Below, in pieces: positions 8,155-16,734 of a DNA stretch of 64,000 nt (position 1 is its first letter; each line of letters begins with the position of its first letter). Under the pieces are notes generated by a model. The model was not told the origin of the DNA. It saw only the letters and a list, made by a program, of their open reading frames with translations, and made no database searches. Position numbers and translations under genes: made by a program. The stretch covers positions 39,234 through 103,233 of the forward strand of contig NZ_MKVJ01000004.1 of NCBI RefSeq assembly GCF_001898805.1, read 5' to 3'. Source of the DNA: Leifsonia sp. 71-9 (GTDB lineage Bacteria; Actinomycetota; Actinomycetes; Actinomycetales; Microbacteriaceae).

Positions 8155-9006
8155 CTAGGCGCGGGCGGGGAAGCGGTCGCCGAGCCAGGCGGTGAGGTCG
8201 GCGATGACTTCGGCGCGGTTGGTCTCGTTGAAGACCTCGTGGCGGGCACCGGGGTAGACGATCGTGGTGACGTCCGTGAGCCCCGAGCGGTCGCGGTAGG
8301 CGCGCTCCAGCTTGCGCGCGGACGCCTCCCCGCCGAGCGGGTCGTCCGCGCCCACCTGGATCAGCAGCGGGAGGTCGCGGGCGAGGTGCCGCGCCGGTCG
8401 CCCGAGCAGCCGCGCGGCGTCCGCCAGCCCGAAGAGCTTCTGCAGGGGCGTCAGCGTCGTGAGCGGATCGTCGACGAACTCCTGCGCCACCTTCGGGTCG
8501 CGGCTCAGCCACTCCGCGCCGGTGGTCCCGAGATGCGCGTGCCGCTTGTTGAGGTCGCCGCTGTTCATCGAGCCGACCATCCGGTACGCCGTGCCGGTGA
8601 GCACGGCGGCGTCGTAGTCATCGCTGTGCCGGTTCAGGATGATCTGCCCGATCAGCGAGCCCCAGCTGTGCCCGAGGTACACGAGCGGCAGGTCCGGGTT
8701 CTCCCCGCGGATCAGCGCGCTGAACTGGCGGACGTCGCGGATCGCCGCGCGCAGTCCGCCCGGCCCGAGCCGGCCGATCTTCGAGGCGTCGCCGTCCCAC
8801 TGCTCCATGCCGGTGCGGCCGTGGCCACGGTGGTCGTCGGCATAGACCGCGTATCCGAGGCTCGCGAGCTGCTCGGCGAGCGCGCGGTAACGAGCTGCGT
8901 GCTCCCCCACCCCGTGCGCGATCTGCACGACGGCGCGCGCGGGGCCCTGGGCCGGGTACGCGTCGTAGTGGATCCGGATTCCGTCGTCGTCGGTGAAGGT
9001 CGCCAC
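8155..9006 (-). CDS. Alpha/beta hydrolase, monoacylglycerol-lipase/lysophospholipase-like
   Basis: Probable cytoplasmic serine hydrolase of 283 aa acting on a small ester such as a monoacylglycerol. The N-terminal QIAHGVGEH supplies the oxyanion-hole region, the nucleophile elbow is YLGHSWGSL (Ser near 112), and the acid and base fit GADDP and ARHEVFNE near the C-terminus. No signal peptide or membrane helix is present. It is divergent from the MarR gene at 9079, with a 72-bp gap holding an imperfect palindrome, so MarR may control it. The true substrate cannot be read from the sequence. Confidence 0.85.
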   Translation of the reverse strand: MATFTDDDGIRIHYDAYPAQGPARAVVQIAHGVGEHAARYRALAEQLASLGYAVYADDHRGHGRTGMEQWDGDASKIGRLGPGGLRAAIRDVRQFSALIRGENPDLPLVYLGHSWGSLIGQIILNRHSDDYDAAVLTGTAYRMVGSMNSGDLNKRHAHLGTTGAEWLSRDPKVAQEFVDDPLTTLTPLQKLFGLADAARLLGRPARHLARDLPLLIQVGADDPLGGEASARKLERAYRDRSGLTDVTTIVYPGARHEVFNETNRAEVIADLTAWLGDRFPARA

Positions 9007-9043
9007 GGGCCCATTCTCCTGTACGCGCAGAGCGGACGGGATT

Positions 9044-9072
9044 TGTTTAGCAAGCCTAAATTGCTAGGCTAA
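9044..9072. promoter_or_regulatory. Divergent promoter/operator of the hydrolase and marR genes
   Basis: TTAGCAAGCC and GCTAGGCTAA form an imperfect inverted repeat at 9047-9072. On the plus strand TTGTTT (9044) and TAGGCT (9065) could be -35 and -10, placing transcription at or next to the ATG at 9079 (leaderless mRNA). This fits the absence of a Shine-Dalgarno before marR. The spacing is short, so this is tentative. Confidence 0.45.
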
Positions 9073-9078
9073 GTATTC

Positions 9079-9513
9079 ATGGCCTCCACCCGTCTCTCGA
9101 CGCACGACCTCAGCAGCGCGCTGCGGATCTCCGTCGCACGTCTCTCGCGCCGCCTGCGCGCGGAGAAGGAGGACGACGAGCTGAGCGATTCCCAGACCTC
9201 GACGCTCGCCTTCCTGGTGCGCGAGGGCTCCGGGACGATCGGGCGGCTCAGCGAGCACGAGCGGGTCACGCCGCCCTCCATGAACCGCACCGTCAACCAC
9301 CTCGAGGAGGCGGGCTACGTCGAGCGCACCGCCGACGCGGAGGACGGCCGCAAGGTCGTCGTCGTGCCGACCGATGCCGGCCGCGCGCTCATCGCCGAGA
9401 CGCGCCGCCGCCGTGACGCCTGGCTGCACCTGCGGCTGCGGGAGCTCTCCCCCGAGCAGCGCGCCGTGCTGGCCGAGGCCGCCGCGATCATGCGGGAGGT
9501 CGCCGACTCGTGA
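9079..9513 (+). CDS. MarR-family transcriptional regulator
   Basis: Winged-helix repressor of 144 aa. The core SDSQTSTLAFLVREGSGTIG, recognition helix PPSMNRTVNHLEEAGYVER and wing DAEDGRKVVVVPTDAG are typical of MarR. The stop overlaps the GTG start of the following MFS exporter by 4 bp, so the two are co-translated. This is the common MarR-efflux arrangement, in which the ligand is likely to be a substrate of the pump. It probably binds the imperfect palindrome just upstream. The ATG is not preceded by a ribosome-binding site. Confidence 0.9.
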   Translation: MASTRLSTHDLSSALRISVARLSRRLRAEKEDDELSDSQTSTLAFLVREGSGTIGRLSEHERVTPPSMNRTVNHLEEAGYVERTADAEDGRKVVVVPTDAGRALIAETRRRRDAWLHLRLRELSPEQRAVLAEAAAIMREVADS

Positions 9514-10817
9514 GCGCGATGTTCCGTTCGCTCGCCGGCGTCAACTACCGCATCTGGGCCGCCGGCGCCCTGGTCTCCAACGTCGGCACGTGGATGCAGC
9601 GCACGGCTCAGGACTGGATCGTCCTGACCCAGCTCACCCACAACAACGCCGCCGCCGTGGGGTTCGTCATGGCACTGCAGTTCGGCCCGCAGCTGCTCCT
9701 CCTCCCGGTGACGGGATGGGCGGCCGACCACCTCGACCGCCGCAAGCTGCTCATGGCCACGCAGGGCGCGATGGGGGTGCTGGGCCTCGGGCTCGGCCTC
9801 CTGACCGTCACCGGGGTCGTCCAGCTCTGGCACGTCTACGTGTTCGCTCTGCTGCTCGGCGTGGTGGCGGCGTTCGACGCCCCGGCGCGGCAGACCTTCG
9901 TCTCCGAGCTCGTGACGGGCCCGAACCTCTCCAACGCCGTCGCCCTCAACTCGGCGTCCTTCAACGCGGCGCGTCTGCTCGGCCCGGCCGTCGCCGGCCT
10001 CCTGACCGCCGCCGTCGGCGCCGGTTGGGTGTTCCTCATCAACGCCGCCACCTTCGGCGCGGTGCTCATCTCGCTGATGACGCTGCGGCGCGAGCAGCTC
10101 TACCGCACCGAGCGGGCGAAGCGGACGCGCGGCGGGCTCGTCGAGGGCTTCAAATACGTGCGCAAGCGCCCCGACATCATGGTCATCCTCATCATGGTGT
10201 TCCTCATCGGCACCTTCGGCCTCAACTTCCCGATCTTCATCTCGACCATGTCGGTGACCGTCTTCCACCAGGGCGCGGGTGAGTACGGCATCCTGTCGTC
10301 CGTCATGGCGATCGGGTCGGTGGTCGGCGCCTTGCTCTCGGCCCGCCGGGAGCGGCCGCGGGTCGCGCTGCTGTTCGCCGGGGCCGCGCTGTTCGGCGCC
10401 GGATGCACGATCGCCGCCGTCATGCCGACCTACTGGCTGTTCGCGATCGCCCTCATCGTGATCGGCGTCTCGTCGCAGACCCTGATGACGACCGCGAACG
10501 GCACGGTGCAGATGACGACCGACCCGATGCTGCGCGGCCGGGTCATGGCCATCTACATGGCGATCTTCATGGGCGGCACCCCGGTCGGCGCCCCGATCGT
10601 CGGCTGGGTGGCCGACACCTTCGGCCCGCGCTGGGCGATGGGGGTCGGCGGGGCGAGCGGATTCGCGGCCGCCCTCGTCGGCGTCTTCTATCTCGTGAAG
10701 TACCGCGGCCTCCGCGTCCGGTTCACCGGGATGCGCCCGCACGTCACCGTGAACGCCCGCGAGGAGCTGCGCGAGGAGCTCGCCGACACCGAGGCCACCG
10801 CCACCCGCACCTCCTGA
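9510..10817 (+). CDS. MFS transporter (EntS/MFS_3-like)
   Basis: Membrane exporter of 435 aa with about twelve hydrophobic helices. AADHLDRRKLLM between helices 2 and 3 is the MFS signature loop, and SVVGALLSARRERPRVALLF marks the start of the second half. The first residues NYRIWAAGALVSNVGTWMQRTAQDW are typical of the EntS-like subgroup that exports siderophores or drugs. The GTG start overlaps the marR stop. The C-terminal 40 residues are hydrophilic and acidic. Substrate unknown; control by the upstream MarR is likely. Confidence 0.88.
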   Translation: MSAMFRSLAGVNYRIWAAGALVSNVGTWMQRTAQDWIVLTQLTHNNAAAVGFVMALQFGPQLLLLPVTGWAADHLDRRKLLMATQGAMGVLGLGLGLLTVTGVVQLWHVYVFALLLGVVAAFDAPARQTFVSELVTGPNLSNAVALNSASFNAARLLGPAVAGLLTAAVGAGWVFLINAATFGAVLISLMTLRREQLYRTERAKRTRGGLVEGFKYVRKRPDIMVILIMVFLIGTFGLNFPIFISTMSVTVFHQGAGEYGILSSVMAIGSVVGALLSARRERPRVALLFAGAALFGAGCTIAAVMPTYWLFAIALIVIGVSSQTLMTTANGTVQMTTDPMLRGRVMAIYMAIFMGGTPVGAPIVGWVADTFGPRWAMGVGGASGFAAALVGVFYLVKYRGLRVRFTGMRPHVTVNAREELREELADTEATATRTS

Positions 10818-10833
10818 GCGCGCGGCCTCCACG

Positions 10834-10893
10834 CCGAAGTTCACATAGTGGCGTCCATCAGGTCCGGAATGAGCGCCACTACGTGAACCTCGG
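10834..10893. repeat. Inverted-repeat element, copy 1 (upstream of lacI)
   Basis: CCGAAGTTCACATAGTGGCG and CGCCACTACGTGAACCTCGG pair with two mismatches around a 20-nt loop. A second copy with nearly the same arms lies at 12087-12146, so the two flank the lacI gene. There is no T-tract, making an ordinary terminator unlikely; the form resembles REP-type intergenic elements. Confidence 0.75.
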
Positions 10894-10970
10894 CGGCCGC
10901 GCCCGCCGCCCCCGGAGCCCGGGACGATACGATGGCTGATCGATCCGGGGATGCGGGGGAAGGAGCACCG

Positions 10971-12032
10971 ATGGCCGCAGCCAAGCGCCCGAGCGTGAAG
11001 GACGTGGCCGCGCTGGCCGGTGTCGCCGTCGGCACCGTCTCCAACGTGCTCAACCGCCCCGACATCGTCGCCGAGCCCACCCGCCGCGCCGTCGAGGACG
11101 CGATCGCGACCCTCGGCTTCACCCGCAACGAGTCGGCCCGGCAGCTGCGCGCCGGTGCGAGCCGGAGCATCGCGATGGTCGTCATGGACGTCGCCAACCC
11201 CTTCTTCACCGACCTCTACGTCGGCGCCGAGAGTTTCGCCCTCGAGCGCGGCTACTCCATCCAGCTCGGCAACAGCGGCAACAGCGGGGAGCGTGAGCAG
11301 CAGCAGCTCTCGGCGTTCGAGCAGCAGCGCGTGCGCGGGGTGCTGCTCGCGCCGATCGCCGGCGCCGAGCCCGTGATCGAGCGGCTGCGGGAGCACGGCA
11401 TCCCGACCGTCCTCGTCGACCGCGTCGCCTCCGACCTCGAAGCGTGTTCGGTCGCCGTCGACGATGTGGAGGGCGGGAGGCTCGCCGTCGGCCACCTGAT
11501 CGCCGAGGGCCACCGCCGCATCGCGTTCGTCGGCGGTCCCGCCGATCTGCAGCAGATCCGCGACCGCGTGCAGGGCGCGCGCATCGCGATCGCGCAGGCG
11601 GAGGCCGCGGAACCCCGCCTCGCCCCGATCGACCTCGAGACCGTCCCGGTCGAGCACCTCGGCGCCGTGGATGGCCGTGACGCCGCCGAGCGCATCGTCG
11701 CGCAGGCCCCGGGTGAGCGACCGACCGCGGTGTTCGCCGCCAACGACCTCCTGGCGCTCGGCCTGCTCCAGGGCTTCGTCGCCGGCGGCCTGCGCGTGCC
11801 GGAGGACATCGCCCTCGTCGGCTACGACGACATCGACTTCGCCGCGACGGCCGCGGTCCCGCTCTCGGCCGTGCGCCAGCCGCGCCGCGAGATCGGCTAC
11901 GCCGCCGGCGAGCTGCTCTTCCGCGAGATCGAGGACCTGGAGGCCGGCGCCACGCACGTGCACCAGCACGTGCGCTTCGTGCCCGAGCTGATCGTCCGCC
12001 GCTCCTCCTCCGCCGAGGCCCCCGCCGCGTAA
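10971..12032 (+). CDS. LacI-family regulator, probable L-rhamnose operon repressor
   Basis: DNA-binding regulator of 353 aa. The N-terminal HTH reads SVKDVAALAGVAVGTVSNVLNRP, with the hinge region near 50-60. The sugar-binding core is of the periplasmic-binding type, ending in VPEDIALVGYDDIDFA and AVPLSAVRQP. I place the start at ATG 10971 because GGGGAAGGAG sits 5 nt before it; an upstream in-frame ATG at 10932 has no such signal. It precedes the rhamnose operon on the same strand, and a LacI-type palindrome overlaps that operon's promoter, so repression relieved by L-rhamnose or a derivative is inferred. Confidence 0.88.
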   Translation: MAAAKRPSVKDVAALAGVAVGTVSNVLNRPDIVAEPTRRAVEDAIATLGFTRNESARQLRAGASRSIAMVVMDVANPFFTDLYVGAESFALERGYSIQLGNSGNSGEREQQQLSAFEQQRVRGVLLAPIAGAEPVIERLREHGIPTVLVDRVASDLEACSVAVDDVEGGRLAVGHLIAEGHRRIAFVGGPADLQQIRDRVQGARIAIAQAEAAEPRLAPIDLETVPVEHLGAVDGRDAAERIVAQAPGERPTAVFAANDLLALGLLQGFVAGGLRVPEDIALVGYDDIDFAATAAVPLSAVRQPRREIGYAAGELLFREIEDLEAGATHVHQHVRFVPELIVRRSSSAEAPAA

Positions 12033-12086
12033 CCCCGCGCCCGCCCCTCGCACCCCTTCGCGCCCCTCCCCGCCCCTCGCGCCCCT

Positions 12087-12146
12087 CCGAGGTTCACGTC
12101 GTTGCGGCCATTCCGCCGCGCTTGAGCGCCACGACGTGAACCTCGG
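12087..12146. repeat. Inverted-repeat element, copy 2 (downstream of lacI)
   Basis: CCGAGGTTCACGTCGTTGCG and CGCCACGACGTGAACCTCGG pair with one mismatch around a 20-nt loop. Arm sequence, arm length and loop length match the copy at 10834-10893. It lies 55 bp after the lacI stop and 10 bp before the -35 of the rhamnose promoter. Confidence 0.75.
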
Positions 12147-12155
12147 CGGTCCGTC

Positions 12156-12196
12156 TTGTGGAGCCGGCGCTCGCACGCTAGTCTTGAATCGTTTCA
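12156..12196 (+). promoter_or_regulatory. Rhamnose operon promoter with LacI-type operator
   Basis: TTGTGG (12156-12161) and TAGTCT (12179-12184) are spaced by exactly 17 bp and fit -35 and -10 boxes. Directly after them TGAATCGTTTCA (12185-12196) is a near-perfect palindrome of the TGAAnCGnTTCA kind bound by many LacI-family repressors, placed over the expected start of transcription. The operon begins 42 bp later at rhaU. Confidence 0.75.
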
Positions 12197-12237
12197 GAGC
12201 GGGTCGCCACCCGCCCGACCACGACGAAGGAGTCACC

Positions 12238-12564
12238 GTGTCCGCTTCCCGCCGCGTCTGCTTCACCATGCGGTTGAAGCCCGACCGGGTCGACGACTAC
12301 CTGGCCGCGCACACCACCGTCTGGCCCGACATGCTCGACGCTCTGCGCGAGACCGGCTGGCGCGACTACTCCCTGTTCGTCGACGCGGCGAACGGCCTCG
12401 TCGTCGGCTACCTCGAGACCGACGACTTCGACGCCGCGGTCGCCGGGATGAACGCCCGGGAGGTCAACGACCGCTGGCAGGCGTCGATGGCCGAGTTCTT
12501 CGCCGAGGAGACCGCGCCCGACAGCACCATGAACCGGCTCACGGAGTACTTCCACCTCGACTGA
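12238..12564 (+). CDS. rhaU: L-rhamnose mutarotase
   Basis: Interconverts alpha and beta anomers of L-rhamnose before isomerisation. The 108-aa size matches the family. AAHTTVWPDMLDAL holds the catalytic His, and WRDYSLFVD and MAEFFAEE are conserved landmarks. The GTG at 12238 is chosen because GAAGGAG lies 6 nt upstream and the protein then begins just before VCFTMRLKP, the usual N-terminal strand. An upstream extension in the same frame would include the promoter and operator, which argues against it. First gene of the rhamnose operon. Confidence 0.88.
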   Translation: MSASRRVCFTMRLKPDRVDDYLAAHTTVWPDMLDALRETGWRDYSLFVDAANGLVVGYLETDDFDAAVAGMNAREVNDRWQASMAEFFAEETAPDSTMNRLTEYFHLD

Positions 12565-12610
12565 GGCACCGCCGCCCCGACATCGATCCGTCCCACAGAA
12601 AGCGATATCC

Positions 12611-13774
12611 ATGACTCTCACCGACGACATCCGCTCGCAGCTGGCGCTGCAGGCGATCGAGCTGCCGAGCTGGGCGTTCGGCAACTCGGGCACCCGCTTC
12701 AAGGTGTTCAGCACGGCCGGCACCGCCCGCGATCCGTTCGAGAAGGTCTCCGACGCCGCCCAGGTGCACAAGCACACCGGGCTCGCCCCGTCCGTCGCCC
12801 TGCACATCCCGTGGGACAGGGTCGACTCGTACGCCGACCTGCGCAAGCACGCCCAGGACAACGGCGTCGAGCTCGGCACCGTCAACTCGAACACGTTCCA
12901 GGACGACGACTACAAGTTCGGTTCGGTGACCCACCACGACGACCGGATCCGCCAGAAGGCGATCGACCACCACTTCGAGTGCATCGACGTGATGAACGAG
13001 ACCGGCTCGCGCGACCTCAAGATCTGGCTCGCCGACGGCACCAACTACCCGGGTCAGGACTCGCTGCGCGCCCGCCAGGACCGCCTCGCGGACAGCCTCC
13101 AGAAGATCTACGAGCGCATCGGCGACGACCAGCGTCTCGTGCTCGAGTACAAGTTCTTCGAGCCGGCTTTCTACCACACGGACGTTCCGGACTGGGGCAC
13201 GAGCTTCGCCCAGACCTCCGCCCTCGGCGACCGCGCGCTCGTCTGCCTCGACACCGGCCACCACGCGCCCGGCACGAACATCGAGTTCATCGTCATGCAG
13301 CTCCTGCGCCTCGGCAAGCTCGGCTCGTTCGACTTCAACAGCCGGTTCTACGCCGACGACGACCTCATCGTGGGCGCGGCCGACCCGTTCCAGCTGTTCC
13401 GCATCGTGTACGAGGTCATCCAGGGCGGCGGCTACGCCAACCCCGACGTCGCCTTCATGCTCGACCAGTGCCACAACCTCGAGGCGAAGATCCCGGGCCA
13501 GATCCGCTCGGTGCTCAATGTGCAGGAGGCCACCGCCAAGGCGCTCCTCGTCGACACCGAGGCCCTCGCCGCCGCACAGCGCGCGAACGATGTGCTCGCC
13601 GCCAACACGGTGTTCATGGATGCCTTCAACACCGACGTGCGCGCCGACCTCGCCGCCTGGCGCGAGACCCGCGGCCTCCCGGCCGACCCGATGGGCGCCT
13701 ACAAGGCGTCGGGCTACCAGGAGAAGATCGAGGCCGACCGTGTCGGCGGCACCCAGGCGAGTTGGGGAGCATAA
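12611..13774 (+). CDS. rhaI: L-rhamnose isomerase (Gram-positive/Pseudomonas RhaI type)
   Basis: Converts L-rhamnose to L-rhamnulose in the cytoplasm. The 387-aa protein has the TIM-barrel of xylose-isomerase-like enzymes. Candidate metal and active-site residues are in LEYKFFEPAFYHTD, CLDTGHHAPGTNIE and LGSFDFNSRFYADDD. This is the RhaI type rather than the E. coli RhaA type. It starts 46 bp after rhaU in the same operon, with AGAAAG before the ATG. Near its end an Ala-rich helix region (about 300-340) is unremarkable for the family. Confidence 0.92.
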   Translation: MTLTDDIRSQLALQAIELPSWAFGNSGTRFKVFSTAGTARDPFEKVSDAAQVHKHTGLAPSVALHIPWDRVDSYADLRKHAQDNGVELGTVNSNTFQDDDYKFGSVTHHDDRIRQKAIDHHFECIDVMNETGSRDLKIWLADGTNYPGQDSLRARQDRLADSLQKIYERIGDDQRLVLEYKFFEPAFYHTDVPDWGTSFAQTSALGDRALVCLDTGHHAPGTNIEFIVMQLLRLGKLGSFDFNSRFYADDDLIVGAADPFQLFRIVYEVIQGGGYANPDVAFMLDQCHNLEAKIPGQIRSVLNVQEATAKALLVDTEALAAAQRANDVLAANTVFMDAFNTDVRADLAAWRETRGLPADPMGAYKASGYQEKIEADRVGGTQASWGA

Positions 13775-13779
13775 CCTCC

Positions 13780-14655
13780 GTGACCGACAGCACACACAGC
13801 ACCGACAGCACCGACACCGGCGACACCGGCAGCGGCCCCGCCATCACCATCCGGGATGCCGTGGCCGACGGGCCGCACGGATCCATTCCGATCCGGGTAT
13901 ATGCCCCCTCCACGGGCGGAGTGCACCCCGGCTTCGTCTGGAACCACGGCGGCGGCTTCGTCGGCGGAGACCTCGACATGCCAGAGGCGGACTGGGTCTC
14001 CCGGTCTCTCGCGGCGCGGGGGTTCGTCGTGGTGTCCGTCTTCTACCGTCTCGCGGTGGACGGCGTGCACTTCCCGGTACCGTCGGATGACGTCGTGGCC
14101 GCCTTCCGCTGGGTCGCCGCCCACGCGGCCGAACTGGGCATCGACCCGGACCGGCTCGCGATCGGCGGCGCCTCGGCGGGCGGCGACCTCACGGCCGGGG
14201 CCCTGCTCCGGCTGCGGGATGAGGGCGGCCCGCTGCCCGCCCGCGCCCTGCTCGCCTACCCGATCGTGCATCCCGAGCTGCCGCCCTTCACGGATGAGCT
14301 CGCCGCCGCGGTCGAACGCCACTCCCCCGAGGACCCGCCCTTCGAGCCGGCCGCCGTCCGCGAGATGAACCTGAACTTCGCGGGCGACGAGGCCACCATG
14401 GCCGACCCCTACGCGTTCCCCGGCCTGGCCGATCCGACGGGCCTCCCGCCGGTGTTCATCCTCAACTCCGAGGTGGACACCCTGCGTGCGTCGGGCGAGG
14501 CGTTCGCCGCCTCCCTCGCCACCCACGGCGTCACCGTCCTCTCGCTCTTCGAGCCGGACACCCAGCACGGCCACCTCAACCGCCCCGGCGAACCGGCTGC
14601 CCGCCGCAGCCTCGAGCGCATCGTCACGTGGCTGTCCACGCCGGCGCTCCCTTGA
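13780..14655 (+). CDS. Alpha/beta hydrolase (HSL/esterase family) in the rhamnose operon
   Basis: Predicted cytoplasmic esterase of 291 aa. The oxyanion motif WNHGGGFVGGDLD places it in the hormone-sensitive-lipase family. GGASAGGDL carries the nucleophile Ser, NSEVDTLRA the acid and QHGHLNRP the base. The first 20 residues are a Thr/Ser/Asp-rich tail with THSTDSTDTGD repeats. It starts with GTG only 5 bp after rhaI and lacks a strong ribosome-binding site, implying coupling. Its place between rhaI and rhaEW suggests it removes acyl groups from rhamnose-containing compounds such as acetylated rhamnosides. That role is inference. Confidence 0.82.
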   Translation: MTDSTHSTDSTDTGDTGSGPAITIRDAVADGPHGSIPIRVYAPSTGGVHPGFVWNHGGGFVGGDLDMPEADWVSRSLAARGFVVVSVFYRLAVDGVHFPVPSDDVVAAFRWVAAHAAELGIDPDRLAIGGASAGGDLTAGALLRLRDEGGPLPARALLAYPIVHPELPPFTDELAAAVERHSPEDPPFEPAAVREMNLNFAGDEATMADPYAFPGLADPTGLPPVFILNSEVDTLRASGEAFAASLATHGVTVLSLFEPDTQHGHLNRPGEPAARRSLERIVTWLSTPALP

Positions 14656-14697
14656 ACCCCTGACCATCGCACCCTCCTCGCTAAGGAATCACGCATC

Positions 14698-16734
14698 ATG
14701 ACGAACGAGACCGTCGCCGCCCTCATCGGCCGCTCGAACCGCCTCGGCGCCGACCCGAAGAACACGAACTACGCCGGCGGCAACACGTCCGCCAAGGGCG
14801 TCGAGACCGACCCCGTGACCGGCGAGCCGGTCGAGCTGCTCTGGGTGAAGGGCTCGGGAGGCGACCTCGGCACGCTGAAGGAGTCCGGCCTGGCGGTCCT
14901 GCGCCTCGACCGTCTGCGCGCCCTCCAGAACGTCTACCCCGGCCTGGACCGCGAGGACGAGATGGTCGCCGCGTTCGACTACACCCTGCACGGCAAGGGC
15001 GGCGCGGCCCCGTCGATCGACACCGCCATGCACGGTCTCGTGGATGCGGCCCACGTCGACCACCTCCACCCCGACTCCGGCATCGCGATCGCGACCGCGG
15101 CCGACGGCGAGGAGCTGACGAAGACGATCTTCGGCGGCAGGGTCGTGTGGGTGCCGTGGCGCCGCCCGGGCTTCCAGCTCGGTCTCGACATCGCCGCCAT
15201 CAAGGCCGCGAACCCGGAGGCCATCGGCACCGTGCTCGGCGGCCACGGCATCACCGCCTGGGGCGACACCAGCGAGGAGGCCGAGGCCAACTCGCTGTGG
15301 ATCATCCAGACCGCCGCGGACTACATCGCCGCCCACGGCCGCCCGCAACCCTTCGGAACCCCCCTGGACGGTTACGCCGCCCTGCCGGAGGAGGAGCGCC
15401 GTGCCAAGGCCGCCGCACTCGCCCCGCACCTGCGCGCTATCGCCTCCACCGACCGTGTGCAGGTCGGGCACTTCACCGACTCCGACGTCGTCCTCGACTT
15501 CCTCGCCGCGAGCGAGCACCCGCGCCTGGCTGCGCTCGGCACCTCCTGCCCCGACCACTTCCTGCGCACGAAGGTGAAGCCGCTGGTCCTCGACCTCCCG
15601 GCCACCGCGTCCGTCGAGGAGTCGCTCGCGCGTCTCGAGGAGCTGCACGAGCAGTACCGCGCCGACTACCAGGCTTACTACGACCGACACGCCACCCCCG
15701 ACTCCCCCGCGATCCGCGGCGCCGACCCGGCGATCGTGCTCATCCCAGGCGTCGGGATGTTCTCCTACGGCAAGGACAAGCAGACGGCCCGCGTCGCCGG
15801 CGAGTTCTACGTCAACGCCATCAACGTGATGCGCGGCGCCGAGGCCCTCTCGACCTACGCGCCGATCGACGAGTCGGAGAAGTTCCGCATCGAGTACTGG
15901 GCGCTCGAGGAGGCCAAGCTGGCCCGCCTCCCGAAGCCCAAGCCGCTCGCCGGCCGCATCGCGCTCGTCACCGGCGCCGCCTCCGGCATCGGCAAGGCCA
16001 TCGCCACCCGCCTCGCCGGTGAGGGCGCGTGCGTCGTCATCGCCGATCTCGACCTCGGGAAGGCGCAGGCCGCCGCGGCCGAGATCGGCGGCTCCGACGT
16101 CGCCATCGGCGTCGTCGCGAACGTCACCGACGAGGACGCGGTCCAGGCCTCCATCGACGCCGCGCTGCTCGCCTTCGGCGGTCTCGACCTCGTCGTCAAC
16201 AACGCCGGGCTCTCCATCTCGAAGCCGCTGCTGGAGACCACGACCGCCGACTGGGACCTCCAGCACGACGTCATGGCCAAGGGCTCGTTCCTGGTCTCGC
16301 GCGCCGCGGCGAGGGTGCTGATCGACCAGAAGCTCGGCGGCGACATCGTCTACATCTCGTCGAAGAACTCGATCTTCGCCGGCCCGAACAACATCGCCTA
16401 CTCCGCGACGAAGGCCGACCAGGCCCACCAGGTGCGCCTCCTGGCCGCCGAACTCGGCGACCACGGCATCCGCGTCAACGGCATCAACCCTGACGGCGTC
16501 GTGCGCGGCTCCGGCATCTTCGCCGGCGGCTGGGGTGCCAAGCGCGCCGCGGTCTACGGCGTGCCCGAGGAGGAGCTGGGCAAGTACTACGCGCAGCGCA
16601 CCCTGCTCAAGCGGGAGGTGCTTCCGGAGCACGTCGCCAACGCGGTGTTCGTGCTCTGCACCAGCGATCTCGACCACACCACCGGCCTCCACATCCCCGT
16701 GGACGCCGGCGTCGCCGCGGCCTTCTTGCGATGA
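14698..16734 (+). CDS. rhaEW: Bifunctional rhamnulose-1-phosphate aldolase / short-chain dehydrogenase
   Basis: The N-terminal class II aldolase half (about 1-410) should split L-rhamnulose-1-phosphate into DHAP and L-lactaldehyde; GGNTSAKG, the metal site VDHLHPDSGI and GGHGITAWGDT are visible. The C-terminal SDR half (about 420-678) should oxidise lactaldehyde to lactate. It has the NAD motif LVTGAASGIGKAIA, NNAGLSIS, and YSATKADQ with the catalytic Tyr and Lys. The 678-aa fusion is the size known for B. subtilis YuxG/RhaEW. SD TAAGGA precedes the ATG. Its stop overlaps the rhaB start (ATGA). Confidence 0.92.
   Translation: MTNETVAALIGRSNRLGADPKNTNYAGGNTSAKGVETDPVTGEPVELLWVKGSGGDLGTLKESGLAVLRLDRLRALQNVYPGLDREDEMVAAFDYTLHGKGGAAPSIDTAMHGLVDAAHVDHLHPDSGIAIATAADGEELTKTIFGGRVVWVPWRRPGFQLGLDIAAIKAANPEAIGTVLGGHGITAWGDTSEEAEANSLWIIQTAADYIAAHGRPQPFGTPLDGYAALPEEERRAKAAALAPHLRAIASTDRVQVGHFTDSDVVLDFLAASEHPRLAALGTSCPDHFLRTKVKPLVLDLPATASVEESLARLEELHEQYRADYQAYYDRHATPDSPAIRGADPAIVLIPGVGMFSYGKDKQTARVAGEFYVNAINVMRGAEALSTYAPIDESEKFRIEYWALEEAKLARLPKPKPLAGRIALVTGAASGIGKAIATRLAGEGACVVIADLDLGKAQAAAAEIGGSDVAIGVVANVTDEDAVQASIDAALLAFGGLDLVVNNAGLSISKPLLETTTADWDLQHDVMAKGSFLVSRAAARVLIDQKLGGDIVYISSKNSIFAGPNNIAYSATKADQAHQVRLLAAELGDHGIRVNGINPDGVVRGSGIFAGGWGAKRAAVYGVPEEELGKYYAQRTLLKREVLPEHVANAVFVLCTSDLDHTTGLHIPVDAGVAAAFLR

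Noticed and set aside
9315-12269. Long minus-strand frame across marR, MFS and lacI
   Set aside because: No recognisable domain; the plus-strand genes have clear motifs and coupled starts.
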